Below, one piece after another: positions 56,244 through 64,000 of a stretch of 64,000 nt of DNA. Position numbers and translations under genes: made by a program. Below the pieces are notes generated by a model. It had not been told where the DNA came from. It saw only the letters and a list, made by a program, of their open reading frames with translations, and did not search any database. Each line of letters starts with the position of its first letter. The stretch's first letter is position 1. The DNA is taken from the NCBI RefSeq assembly GCF_001424545.1, contig NZ_LMQL01000001.1, forward strand, positions 249,198-313,197, written 5' to 3'. This DNA is from Ramlibacter sp. Leaf400 (GTDB taxonomy: Bacteria > Pseudomonadota > Gammaproteobacteria > Burkholderiales > Burkholderiaceae_C).

Positions 56244-58751
56244 ATGGGCGACTTAACATCAGAGCGCCCCATGTTGCCGACCGCAGAGCTGCCCCTCCCA
56301 TCGATGCCCATTGACCGACCGACGCAGGACGACGCAAGCGTCGTGCGCATGCTCGAGCGCGCAGCCTCCATCGGCGTCTGGCGCCTGGACCTGCAGGCCC
56401 GCGAACTCAGCTGGTCCGACCAACTCGCGGAAATGCATGGTGCGCCAGCCGGCTATGCGCCTCCCGCGGACGATCCGCTCCACCATTACTCGCCCGGGTG
56501 CCGGCCCAAGCTGGAGGCGCTGCTCAAGGCCTGCGTGGAGGACGGCACGCCCTTCGACGAGGAGGCGCAGATCCTCCTGCGGGATGGCCGCCGCTCCTGG
56601 GTGCGCTCCATCGGGCAGCCGGTCCATGACGTGCAGGGCGGCATCGTCGCGGTGCAGGGCGCGTTGCAGGAGATCGCGCCTCGGGGCCTGCGGCCCGGCA
56701 CGCTGTTGCGCATGGGCGCTGCGCTGGGCAGCGGTGAAGCCTTCGCCACGGTGGACCGCAACGGCCAGTACACCTTCCTCAACGAGCAGGCCGAGCAGAT
56801 GCTGGGCGTGCCCAGCGACCAGCTGATCGGGCGGCGGTTCTGGAACTCCTTCCAGAAGACCGTGCGCCTGCGGCTGGAAGAGCAGTTCCGCACGGCCCTC
56901 GCACGCAGCGTGAAGCTCGAATTCGAGCAGCTCGATGCGCGCCAGTCGCACTGGTTCGAGGTGCGCGGCTTCCCCTTCGGTGGCGGCATGGCCATCCACA
57001 TCCGCGACGTGACCGAGCGCCGCAAGGCGCAGGAGCAGCTGCGCCTGCTGGAGGGCAGCATCGCCCGGCTGAACGACATCGTGATCATCACGGAGGCGGG
57101 CCCCTTCAGCGAGCCGGGACCGCGCATCGTGTTCGTCAACGAAGCCTTCGAGCGCCGCACCGGCTACACGCGCGACGAGGTGATCGGCCGCACGCCGCGC
57201 CTGCTGCAAGGCCCCAACACGCAACGGCGCGCGCTCGACCAGATCCGCGCGGCGCTGGAGGAATGGCGCCCCGCACGCGTCGACCTGATCAACTACAAGA
57301 AGAACGGCGAGCCGTTCTGGGTCGACCTGGACGTCTCCCCGGTGTGGGACAAGCAGCGCAAGCTCACCCACTGGGTGGCGGTGGGCCGCGACGTGACCGA
57401 GCGCAAGCTGGCCGAGGAGAAGATCCAGCACCTGGCGTTCTACGACGCGCTCACCAAGCTGCCCAACCGCCAGCTGCTGATGGACCGGCTGCATGCGGCC
57501 CTGGCCGACCCGGCGCGGCCGCGCGAAGGCGCGCTGATGTTCATCGACCTGGACAACTTCAAGGTGCTCAACGACACGCTGGGCCACCAGAAGGGCGACC
57601 TGCTGCTGCAGCTGGTGGCCGAGCGGCTGCGCTCGTGCGTGGCCAAGGGCGACACGGTGGCACGCCTGGGCGGCGACGAATTCGTGATCCTGCTGGAGAA
57701 CCGCGGCGACAAGCCGCTGGACCCGGCCAAGGGCGCGCGCGCCGTGGCCGAGCGCATCCTGCAGGCGCTGGGCGAGCCCTACGTGCTGCCGGGCTACCTT
57801 CACCACAGCACCTGCAGCATCGGCGTGACGCTGTTCAGCAAAAGCGACCGCACGGTGAGCGAACTGCTCAAGCAGGCCGACCTGGCCATGTACCAGGCCA
57901 AGGGCGCGGGCCGCAACACGGTCTGCTTCTTCGATCCGGAGATGCAGGCGGTGGTCAGCGCCAATGCCGCGCTGGCGGCCGACCTGCGCCAGGCCTGGCG
58001 CGAGACCCAGTTCCGGATCGACTACCAGCCTCAGGTGGGCCCCGACGGCCGGATGACCGGCGTCGAGGCCCTGTTGCGCTGGCAGCATCCGCAGCGCGGC
58101 ACCGTGCCGCCCGACCAGTTCATCCCGGCCGCGGAGGAGACGTCGCTCATCATCCCGATCGGCCGCTGGGTGCTCGATACCGCCTGCGCGCAGCTGGCGC
58201 AGTGGGAGCACCGGCCCGACCGGCGCCACCTGAGCATCGCGGTGAACGTGAGCGTCAAGCAGTTTCGGCACCCCGAGTTCGTCGACGAGGTGATGCAGGC
58301 CATCGAGCAGTCCGGCGTCCAGCCGCACAAGCTCAAGCTGGAGCTCACCGAGAGCCTGCTGGCCGACGGCATCGACGTCACCATCGCCAAGATGGGCAGC
58401 CTCAAGGACATGGGCGTGACGCTGTCGCTGGACGACTTCGGCATCGGCTACTCGTCGCTGTCCTACCTCAAGCGCCTGCCGCTGGACCAGCTCAAGATCG
58501 ACCGCGAGTTCGTCAAGGACATCCTCACGGACGCCAACGACGCCGCCATCGCCCGCACCGTGATCGACCTGGCCCACAGCCTGGACCTGGACGTGATCGC
58601 CGAAGGGGTGGAGACCGAGGAGCAGCGCGCCTTCCTGGAGCGCCAGGGCTGCCACTCCTACCAGGGCTACCTGTTCTGCAAGCCGCTGCCCATCGACGAG
58701 CTGGAGGCCTTCATGGACCGGGTGCCGGTGCTGGAAGCCACGCTGGCCTGA
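56244..58751 (+). CDS. PAS-PAS-PAS-GGDEF-EAL bifunctional c-di-GMP protein
   Basis: About 835 aa from ATG 56244 (GGTGGA upstream; starts at 56235 GTG or 56271 ATG are possible). Three PAS domains: about residues 35-145, 160-255 and 270-388. The third has a LOV-like block (GRTPRLLQGPNTQ) in which the flavin-binding Cys of LOV domains is replaced by Pro. GGDEF is intact (476-480) but the RxxD inhibitory site is not seen. EAL is intact (608-610, with TESLL, DDFGIGYSSLSYL, KIDREF, AEGVET). It may make or degrade c-di-GMP depending on the signal. Confidence 0.92.
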   Translation: MGDLTSERPMLPTAELPLPSMPIDRPTQDDASVVRMLERAASIGVWRLDLQARELSWSDQLAEMHGAPAGYAPPADDPLHHYSPGCRPKLEALLKACVEDGTPFDEEAQILLRDGRRSWVRSIGQPVHDVQGGIVAVQGALQEIAPRGLRPGTLLRMGAALGSGEAFATVDRNGQYTFLNEQAEQMLGVPSDQLIGRRFWNSFQKTVRLRLEEQFRTALARSVKLEFEQLDARQSHWFEVRGFPFGGGMAIHIRDVTERRKAQEQLRLLEGSIARLNDIVIITEAGPFSEPGPRIVFVNEAFERRTGYTRDEVIGRTPRLLQGPNTQRRALDQIRAALEEWRPARVDLINYKKNGEPFWVDLDVSPVWDKQRKLTHWVAVGRDVTERKLAEEKIQHLAFYDALTKLPNRQLLMDRLHAALADPARPREGALMFIDLDNFKVLNDTLGHQKGDLLLQLVAERLRSCVAKGDTVARLGGDEFVILLENRGDKPLDPAKGARAVAERILQALGEPYVLPGYLHHSTCSIGVTLFSKSDRTVSELLKQADLAMYQAKGAGRNTVCFFDPEMQAVVSANAALAADLRQAWRETQFRIDYQPQVGPDGRMTGVEALLRWQHPQRGTVPPDQFIPAAEETSLIIPIGRWVLDTACAQLAQWEHRPDRRHLSIAVNVSVKQFRHPEFVDEVMQAIEQSGVQPHKLKLELTESLLADGIDVTIAKMGSLKDMGVTLSLDDFGIGYSSLSYLKRLPLDQLKIDREFVKDILTDANDAAIARTVIDLAHSLDLDVIAEGVETEEQRAFLERQGCHSYQGYLFCKPLPIDELEAFMDRVPVLEATLA

Positions 58752-58772
58752 CGCCAGTGGGCGGCGCGGCGC

Positions 58773-59519
58773 TCAGAGCGGCGCGATCTGCAGCGGCGTG
58801 GTGGCCACCATGCGCGGGATGCGCATGACGATCTGGTCCTGGGTGCGGAACAGCTCGATGCCTTCGGCAATGGCCAGGGCCTGCACGTCGGTCCAGTCGA
58901 GCGCGCGGTAGTTGGGCTCCGACGCGATGACGTCGGGCGCCAGGCCGTCGTCGTCGCGCGGCTTGGGCGTGACCCGCAGCGTGACCACCGCGAAGCCGGG
59001 CGACACCTCGGCGCCGGCGGCCAGCTCGCTGGGCCCGGGGGCAGCGTCCGCCAGCGAGAGCAGCGAGGCCGTCACCAGGTTCCGCACGGCCACCCGCGAC
59101 ACCTCGAATTCGTTGTCGGGCACCTCGTTGACCAGCGAGAAGCCGCGGAAGTTGAAGCTGCTGCGCAGCAGCCCGACGCACTCGTCCACGCCGTCGCGCA
59201 GCCGCACGCTTTCGTCCTCGGAAGGCGAGATCCAGGTGGCCACCTTCAGGCAGGTCATCACCGCATCGCGAGCCAGCCGGTTCATCTTGCTGACGCTGGC
59301 TTCGAAGTCGGCGGGGGAGGGCGTGCCCTTCTCCAGCCGGGCGCTGAGCACCTCGGCCATCATGGCCACGGCCTGCAGGTTGACGACCATGTCGTGCTTG
59401 AGCGCGGGCGCCAGCCGGCGCAGCACGCCGTAGCGCGCCGCCTCCGCCTGGGTTCGCGGGCGGCGGCTGGAGCCGGCCTGCGCCGACGCGACGCCCTGGG
59501 ACGAGGTGACGACGCTCAT
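58773..59519 (-). CDS. Histidine-kinase-like protein with degenerate ATPase domain
   Basis: A 248-aa protein of no named family that I can assign. Residues 35-60 resemble a DHp H-box (LKHDMVVNLQAVAMMAEVL, His42), followed by a second long helix, as in a four-helix-bundle dimer. The C-terminal part (about 110-245) resembles a HATPase fold in spacing, but the N-box reads NLVTASLLSLADA without the Mg-binding Asn, and no DxGxG or GxGL boxes are seen. This layout recalls phosphotransferases such as ChpT or Spo0B. It lies tail to tail with the c-di-GMP genes. Confidence 0.6.
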   Translation of the reverse strand: MSVVTSSQGVASAQAGSSRRPRTQAEAARYGVLRRLAPALKHDMVVNLQAVAMMAEVLSARLEKGTPSPADFEASVSKMNRLARDAVMTCLKVATWISPSEDESVRLRDGVDECVGLLRSSFNFRGFSLVNEVPDNEFEVSRVAVRNLVTASLLSLADAAPGPSELAAGAEVSPGFAVVTLRVTPKPRDDDGLAPDVIASEPNYRALDWTDVQALAIAEGIELFRTQDQIVMRIPRMVATTPLQIAPL

Positions 59520-59697
59520 GAAAAGGTCCCCACCGGCCGCGGCCGCGTAGTCGTTACTGCTGGATTCATCACCCGTCGATTGTTTGCAGCGGGGCAGTTG
59601 CGGCTCGTCAGGCGATCACCGCGCCCCCTGTAGGAAAGGGCTTTCGTCGCGTTGGATCGCAGCGCCCGCGCGAGCGGCCGTTTGCGCGCGGGCGGAC

Positions 59698-59703
59698 TAT
59701 CCT
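59698..59703 (+). promoter_or_regulatory. Candidate -10 element (TATCCT) of greB
   Basis: Followed by TGCGGC and the ATG at 59710; the 6-base gap predicts a leaderless mRNA. The remaining 190-bp gap upstream holds no ORF. Confidence 0.4.
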
Positions 59704-59709
59704 TGCGGC

Positions 59710-60282
59710 ATGAGCAAGGCGTTCACCCGCGAAACCGACGCGGAAGACGACGAGGAAGCCCCCCCGGCACTGCCGGCGGGTGGGCGGAACTACATCACGC
59801 CGCAGGGGTATGCCCGGCTGCGCGCCGAGCTGCTGCAACTGATCGACGACGAGCGGCCCAAGGTCGTGGAAGTGGTGCACTGGGCGGCCAGCAACGGCGA
59901 CCGCTCCGAGAACGGCGACTACCTGTACGGCAAGAAGCGGCTGCGCGAGATCGACCGCCGCATCCGGTTCTTGACCAAGCGGCTGGAAATCGCCGAAGTG
60001 GCCGACCCGACGCTGCACCATGGCCACGGCCAGGTGTTCTTCGGCGCCACCGTCACCTACGCGGAGGCATCCGGCGACGAGCGCACCATCACCATCGTGG
60101 GCATCGACGAGGCCGACAGCCTCAAGGGGCAGGTGAGCTGGATCTCGCCGATCGCCCGCGCGCTGCTCAAGGCGCAGGAAGGCGACGTGGTGCGGCTGGT
60201 CACGCCGGCCGGCGCGCAGGAGATCGAGGTGATCGAGGTGCGCTATCCCGCGCCCGGCGAAGCTTCAGCGCCCGTGGCCTGA
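59710..60282 (+). CDS. greB: Transcription elongation factor GreB
   Basis: A 190-aa Gre factor. The N-terminal coiled coil contains the conserved tip motif NGDRSENGDYLYGKKRLREID, typical of GreB rather than GreA (read in parts), and the C-terminal FKBP-like domain ends in VIEVRYP. It enters the RNA polymerase secondary channel and stimulates cleavage of backtracked transcripts. An extra acidic N-terminus (TDAEDDEEAPP) is present. The 3-prime end overlaps convergent spoT by 18 bases. Confidence 0.95.
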   Translation: MSKAFTRETDAEDDEEAPPALPAGGRNYITPQGYARLRAELLQLIDDERPKVVEVVHWAASNGDRSENGDYLYGKKRLREIDRRIRFLTKRLEIAEVADPTLHHGHGQVFFGATVTYAEASGDERTITIVGIDEADSLKGQVSWISPIARALLKAQEGDVVRLVTPAGAQEIEVIEVRYPAPGEASAPVA

Positions 60283-62544
60283 GTGGCCGGCGCGCAGGCG
60301 CTGGGCCCGCATCACCGAAGGCGTGCGCTTGAGCGTGCGCATCACGGTGTCCAGGTGGGCGCGGTCGCGCACCGCGACGATGAAGCGCAGGTCGGTGGCG
60401 TCCTGCGCCCTTTCCTCGTCCATGTCCACGTGGGTGATGTCGGCCTCCACGCTGGCCAGGGCGGAGGCCACGCGGGCCAGCACGCCCTTGGTGTTGGCCA
60501 CCGTGACCATCACGGTGGTCTCGAAGGGCCGCACCGGCTCGTCGGCCCATTCCACGCCGATGAAGCGCTCGGCATCCTTGTGCTGCAGGCGGCGCGCCAC
60601 GGCGCAGTCGTCCAGGTGGACCACCAGGCCTTCACCGCGCCCCAGGTAGCCCACGATGCCGTCGCCAGGCACCGGTCGGCAACAGGCCGCGAACTGCACC
60701 GAGGCGTTCTCGCTGCCGTCCAGCACCACCGCGCCCTGCGACACGTTCTCGTGCGCCGTGTAGCGCTCGCGCGTGATCAGCAGCGCGTCGGGCTTCTCGC
60801 CCAGTTCGGCCATCAGCGTCATGAGGCGCTTGGCCACGATGCCGGCGATGCGCTTGCCCAGGCCCAGGTCGGTCAGCAGCTCGGCGCGGCTCTTGTTGCC
60901 GGTGAAGCGCAGCAGCTTCTCCCACACCGCGTGGTGGCCCTCGTCGTCGGCCGGCAGCCGCTCGATGCCCTCGGCGCGCAGCGCCTGCGTGAGCAGCTTC
61001 TCGCCCAGCTCCTGCGACTCGGCCTGGGCCAGCGACTTGAGGTGGTGGCGGATCTTGGAGCGGGCCCGCCCCGTCCGCACGAACCCCAGCCAGGCCGGGT
61101 TGGGCGTGGACACGGGCGCCGTGACCACTTCGACCACGTCGCCGTTCTTCAGCTCGGTGCGCAGCGGCACCTGCACGCCGTTGATCTTGGCGGCCACGGT
61201 GCGGTCGCCGACGTTGCTGTGGATCGCGTAGGCGAAGTCGACCACCGTCGCGCCGCGCGGCATGGCCATGATCTGGCTCTTGGGCGTGAACACGTAGACC
61301 GCGTCGGGGAACAGGTCGATCTTGACGTGGTCCCAGAACTCGGCGGCGTCGCGCGTCTCGTGCTGGATGTCCAGCAGCGACTGCAGCCACTTGGTGCCCA
61401 GGCGCTCGGCGTAGTCGCTCTCCGGGTGGCTGGCCTTGTACAGCCAGTGCGCGGCCACGCCCGATTCGGCCACCACGTGCATGGCCTCGGTGCGCATCTG
61501 GAATTCCACGCTCACGCCCGACGGGCCCACCAGCGTGGTGTGCAGCGACTGGTAGCCGTTGACCTTGGGGATGGCGATGTGGTCCTTGAAGCGGCCCGGC
61601 ACCGGCTTGTACATCTGGTGCAGCACGCCCAGCGCCGTGTAGCAGTCGGTCACCGCCGGCACGACGACACGGAAGCCGTAGATGTCGGTGACCTGGGCGA
61701 ACGACAGGTGCTTCTCGTCCATCTTGCGGTAGATGGAGTAGAGGGTCTTCTCGCGCCCGGCGATGCGCACCTTCATGCCGGCCTGCTCGAAGGCGGCCTC
61801 CACCTCGCGCTGCACCTTCTGGATCAGGTCGCGGCGGCGGCTGCGCGCCTTGGCCACGGCTTTTTCCAGCACGTCGTGCCGCCAGGGCATGAGGTAGCGG
61901 AAGGCCAGCTCCTGCAGCTCGCGGTAGGTCTGGTTCAGGCCCAGGCGGTGCGCGATGGGCGCGTAGATGTCCAGCGTCTCGCGGGAGGTGCGGCCCCACT
62001 TCTCGCGGGGCACGTCTTCCAGCGTGCGCATGTTGTGGCTGCGGTCGGCCAGCTTGATCAGGATCACGCGCACGTCGCGCGCCATCGCCAGCAGCATCTT
62101 GCGGAAGGACTCGGCCTGGCCTTCCTCGCGCGTGTTGAATTGCAGCTTGTCCAGCTTGGTCAGGCCGTCCACCAGTTCGGCCACGGCCGCGCCGAAGCGC
62201 TCGATCAGCTGGGGCTTGGTGACGCCGCAGTCCTCGATGGCGTCGTGCAGCAGGGCGGCCATGAGCGCCTGCGCGTCCAGCTTCCACTCCGCGCACTGCG
62301 AGGCCACGGCGATCGGGTGCGTGATGTAGGGCTCGCCGCTGGCGCGGATCTGCCCCAGGTGGGCCTCGTCGGCGAAGCGGTAGGCCTGGCGGACCTGTTC
62401 GATCTCGGCCGGCTCCAGGTAGTCGAGCCTGGCGGTGAGCGCGGCAAAGCTCGCGGCTGCCGCATTGACGGCCGCCGGGCTGGGCATGGCCACCGGGGCC
62501 GGGCGCTGGCCCTTGCCGGTGGCCGGAGGGAGCACGGCACTCAT
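60265..62544 (-). CDS. spoT: Bifunctional (p)ppGpp synthetase/guanosine-3',5'-bis(diphosphate) 3'-pyrophosphohydrolase
   Basis: A 759-aa RelA/SpoT homolog. The HD hydrolase domain is intact (His76 in THPIAVA, His100-Asp101 in LLHDAIED). The synthetase domain has GRFKDHIAIPKVNGYQSLHTTL (read in parts), then TGS (VYVFTPKSQIMAMPRGATVVDFAY), a Zn-finger/CC region (FAACCRPVPGD) and a C-terminal ACT domain. It sets ppGpp levels in starvation. It follows rpoZ, as in most proteobacteria, but a strong terminator separates them. TACATT ends 7 bases before the ATG. Confidence 0.95.
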   Translation of the reverse strand: MSAVLPPATGKGQRPAPVAMPSPAAVNAAAASFAALTARLDYLEPAEIEQVRQAYRFADEAHLGQIRASGEPYITHPIAVASQCAEWKLDAQALMAALLHDAIEDCGVTKPQLIERFGAAVAELVDGLTKLDKLQFNTREEGQAESFRKMLLAMARDVRVILIKLADRSHNMRTLEDVPREKWGRTSRETLDIYAPIAHRLGLNQTYRELQELAFRYLMPWRHDVLEKAVAKARSRRRDLIQKVQREVEAAFEQAGMKVRIAGREKTLYSIYRKMDEKHLSFAQVTDIYGFRVVVPAVTDCYTALGVLHQMYKPVPGRFKDHIAIPKVNGYQSLHTTLVGPSGVSVEFQMRTEAMHVVAESGVAAHWLYKASHPESDYAERLGTKWLQSLLDIQHETRDAAEFWDHVKIDLFPDAVYVFTPKSQIMAMPRGATVVDFAYAIHSNVGDRTVAAKINGVQVPLRTELKNGDVVEVVTAPVSTPNPAWLGFVRTGRARSKIRHHLKSLAQAESQELGEKLLTQALRAEGIERLPADDEGHHAVWEKLLRFTGNKSRAELLTDLGLGKRIAGIVAKRLMTLMAELGEKPDALLITRERYTAHENVSQGAVVLDGSENASVQFAACCRPVPGDGIVGYLGRGEGLVVHLDDCAVARRLQHKDAERFIGVEWADEPVRPFETTVMVTVANTKGVLARVASALASVEADITHVDMDEERAQDATDLRFIVAVRDRAHLDTVMRTLKRTPSVMRAQRLRAGHSGHGR

Positions 62545-62551
62545 GCCCACA

Positions 62552-62557
62552 AATGTA
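62552..62557 (-). promoter_or_regulatory. Candidate -10 element (TACATT) of spoT
   Basis: Ends 7 bases before the spoT ATG (62544) with no Shine-Dalgarno between them. It would give spoT its own leaderless transcript downstream of the rpoZ terminator. Confidence 0.45.
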
Positions 62558-62588
62558 CCGTGAGCGTGCGCTCGCTGCCCGAGCCAAC

Positions 62589-62613
62589 AAAAAAGCACCG
62601 CGGCGCGGTGCTT
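62589..62613 (-). terminator. rpoZ intrinsic terminator
   Basis: The stem AAGCACCGC/GCGGTGCTT has a 3-base loop. Reading leftward it ends in six T. Confidence 0.85.
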
Positions 62614-62622
62614 GATTAGGTT

Positions 62623-62649
62623 CTGGATCCCCGGCTGCGCGGGGATGCC
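62623..62649 (-). repeat. REP-like palindromic element, copy 2
   Basis: Inverted orientation relative to 52238-52264, 24 of 27 bases identical. It lies between the rpoZ stop and its terminator, inside the 3-prime UTR. Confidence 0.75.
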
Positions 62650-62663
62650 TGGCGAGCTGGCGC

Positions 62664-62867
62664 TTAGCCAGGCACCTTCTTCAGCATCTCCAGGCCCACC
62701 TTGCCGTCGGCGATCTCGCGCAGGGCGGTGACGCCCGGCTTGTTCTTGCTCTCGATCTTGGGCGCGTGGCCTTGGCTCAGCATGCGGGCGCGGTAGGTCG
62801 CGGCCAGCACCAGCTGGAATCGGTTGGGGATCTTGTCGAGGCAGTCTTCGACGGTGATTCGGGCCAT
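62664..62867 (-). CDS. rpoZ: DNA-directed RNA polymerase subunit omega
   Basis: A 67-aa protein with the omega family core [27 protein letters not shown] and [10 protein letters not shown] (read in parts). Omega helps beta-prime folding and forms part of a ppGpp site. Its place between gmk and spoT is conserved. Confidence 0.96.
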   Translation of the reverse strand: MARITVEDCLDKIPNRFQLVLAATYRARMLSQGHAPKIESKNKPGVTALREIADGKVGLEMLKKVPG

Positions 62868-62885
62868 GGGGTTCTCTCTCGCGTG

Positions 62886-63506
62886 TCAGGGAATGTTGAG
62901 GGCCTTGAAGGTCGCGGCCCGGGCGCGGCGCTGGGCGGAGAACTTCAGCCGCTGGGCATGAACGATGGCCTTGAGGTCGAAAAGCGCTCGTTCGAAAAGC
63001 TCGTTGATTATAACGAAGTCGAACTCCGGCGCCTTGGACAGCTCCTCGGCCGCGTTCTTCAGCCGCAACTCGATCACCTCGGGCGCGTCCTCGCCGCGCC
63101 GCTCCAGCCGCGAGCGCAGCTCCTCCCAGCTCGGCGGCAGGATGAACACCAGCACCGCGTTGGCGAAGATGCGCTTGATCTGCAGCGCGCCCTGGTAGTC
63201 GATCTCCAGGATCACGTCGGCGCCCCGGGCGATGCGGTCCTCGATGGCGCGCTTGGAGGTGCCGTAGCGCCGCCCGTGCACGAAGGCCCACTCGACGAAT
63301 GCGTCGGCCAGCACCATGGCGTCGAATTCCTGCTCCGACACGAAGAAGTACTCGCGGCCGTGCTTTTCCTGGCCGCGGGGCGCCCGCGTGGTGTGCGAGA
63401 TCGACGGCTGGACCTGCGAATCCAGCTCCATCAGCGCCTTGACCAGGCTGGACTTGCCGGCGCCGCTGGGGGCGGCGACGACGAAAAGGTTGCCGGGATA
63501 GTCCAT
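62886..63506 (-). CDS. gmk: Guanylate kinase
   Basis: A 206-aa P-loop kinase converting GMP to GDP. Walker [14 protein letters not shown]-binding [22 protein letters not shown] (read in parts) and [11 protein letters not shown] are present. GGAGG precedes the ATG. It is co-directional with yicC and rpoZ; the guanine-nucleotide theme (gmk, spoT) is notable. Confidence 0.96.
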   Translation of the reverse strand: MDYPGNLFVVAAPSGAGKSSLVKALMELDSQVQPSISHTTRAPRGQEKHGREYFFVSEQEFDAMVLADAFVEWAFVHGRRYGTSKRAIEDRIARGADVILEIDYQGALQIKRIFANAVLVFILPPSWEELRSRLERRGEDAPEVIELRLKNAAEELSKAPEFDFVIINELFERALFDLKAIVHAQRLKFSAQRRARAATFKALNIP

Positions 63507-63591
63507 CGTCAGGCCTCCGACGAGCCGCCTCTGGGAGGCCTGGGCGGGGGGCAGAGAGCTACACGAAGTGAGCGAACGTGGGGGGCCATGT
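63507..63591 (-). other. 85-bp yicC-gmk spacer of repeat-like composition
   Basis: Reading leftward: a GCCCCCCACG block, a CGCTCACTTCGTG block, a CTGCCCCCCG block, then CGGAGGCCTGACG before the gmk ATG. I recall similar text between genes of Comamonadaceae, but only one copy is in this window. It supplies the gmk ribosome-binding site. Confidence 0.4.
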
Positions 63592-64000
63592 TCATTCGAT
63601 GTTCTGGACCTGCTCGCGCATCTGCTCGATCAGGACTTTCATGTCGACGGAAATGCGGGTCAGCTCCAGCGCCGCCGACTTCGAGCCTAGGGTGTTGGCC
63701 TCGCGGTGCAGCTCCTGGATCAGGAAGTCCAGCCGCTTGCCGGCCTCGCCGCCCTTCTTGATCAGGCGCTCGATTTCCTCGATGTGGGCCGACAGGCGGG
63801 TGAGTTCCTCCGCCACGTCGATGCGGATGGCGAACGCGGTGGCCTCGGTGAGGGCGCGGTCCTGCGCCGCTTCGGGCGACGCGCCGCCCTCGGCCAGGCC
63901 CATGGCCTCCTTCCAGCGCTCCAGGAAGCGCGTGCGCTGCTGCTCCACCAGCTGCGGCACCAGCGGCCGCGCCTGCTCGGCGAGTTCGCCCAGCTGCTTC
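63592..64000 (-). CDS. yicC: YicC/YloC family endoribonuclease, C-terminal part (gene runs off the window)
   Basis: The visible 135 codons are the C-terminal DUF1732 region: [39 protein letters not shown] and the end [12 protein letters not shown] (read in parts). YicC-type proteins are hexameric endoribonucleases implicated in sRNA decay. The N-terminus lies right of position 64000. Position upstream of gmk is standard. Confidence 0.93.
   Translation of the reverse strand, partial: KQLGELAEQARPLVPQLVEQQRTRFLERWKEAMGLAEGGASPEAAQDRALTEATAFAIRIDVAEELTRLSAHIEEIERLIKKGGEAGKRLDFLIQELHREANTLGSKSAALELTRISVDMKVLIEQMREQVQNIE

Noticed and set aside
56259..58655. 800-codon antisense frame opposite the PAS-GGDEF-EAL gene
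   Set aside because: No recognisable domain; the sense gene has six intact domains.

Overview
The window comes from a very GC-rich betaproteobacterial chromosome (by eye clearly above 65% G+C). Gene content and order point to Burkholderiales, most likely Comamonadaceae (a Ramlibacter/Variovorax-type organism). The clues are the layout of the caa3-type cytochrome oxidase locus with DUF2244, DUF2970 and DUF2909 companions, the ispE/tRNA-Gln/prs/rplY/pth order, the yicC/gmk/rpoZ/spoT order, and hrcA next to nadK/recN. The genus is an inference. I see no insertion sequence, prophage, CRISPR array, rRNA gene or plasmid function. This is core chromosome, densely packed, with many 4-bp stop/start overlaps.

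Layout. 1-6.8 kb: end of a thiolase gene, a small unknown gene, a TauE/SafE permease, a Kef-type K+/H+ antiporter with its KefF/G-like oxidoreductase, a MaoC-like hydratase, a decayed ORF with a terminator, a fatty-acid-hydroxylase/sterol-desaturase-like gene, trmL and comF. 6.8-18.2 kb: a BioC-like methyltransferase, then the respiratory block (DUF2244, coxB with a fused cytochrome c domain, coxA, a 39-aa assembly protein, cox11, DUF2970, coxC, surf1, a membrane SCO-like protein, heme A synthase, heme O synthase, SCO1) and an AlkD-like HEAT protein. Together these encode the oxidase subunits, the copper-delivery proteins and the heme O to heme A pathway. 18.2-28.4 kb: a 7TM sensor with a degenerate GGDEF domain, rpoH behind a perfect CIRCE operator, an Mpo1-like gene, cutA, selD, ftsY, a catalytic/non-catalytic M16 peptidase pair, rsmD and coaD. 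28.4-37.1 kb: one leftward unit of eight genes: a five-gene oligopeptide ABC importer, an amidase, a TPR protein and an alpha/beta hydrolase. 37.2-43.8 kb: a YfhL-type ferredoxin, then a leftward housekeeping unit (TPR lipoprotein, lolB, ispE, tRNA-Gln, prs, rplY, pth). 43.8-52.5 kb: mutM and mutY flanking a dynamin-like GTPase; rapZ, recN and nadK on the other strand; hrcA and two tRNA genes. 52.5-64 kb: an M48 protease/SH3 pair, two large c-di-GMP proteins, a histidine-kinase-like protein with a degraded ATPase half, greB, spoT, rpoZ, gmk and the end of yicC.

Three patterns go beyond the gene list. First, a near-identical 66-bp element fills the whole spacer between the stop of one gene and the start of the next at two unrelated places (before ctaA and before recN). 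It contributes the stop codon, a hairpin, the ribosome-binding site and the start codon. Second, at about ten transcription-unit heads a -10-like hexamer ends only 5-8 bases before the start codon and no Shine-Dalgarno is visible, which predicts leaderless mRNAs for spoT, nadK, greB, comF and others. Third, three of about twelve convergent gene pairs end on the same palindromic CTAG, each strand reading it as a TAG stop.
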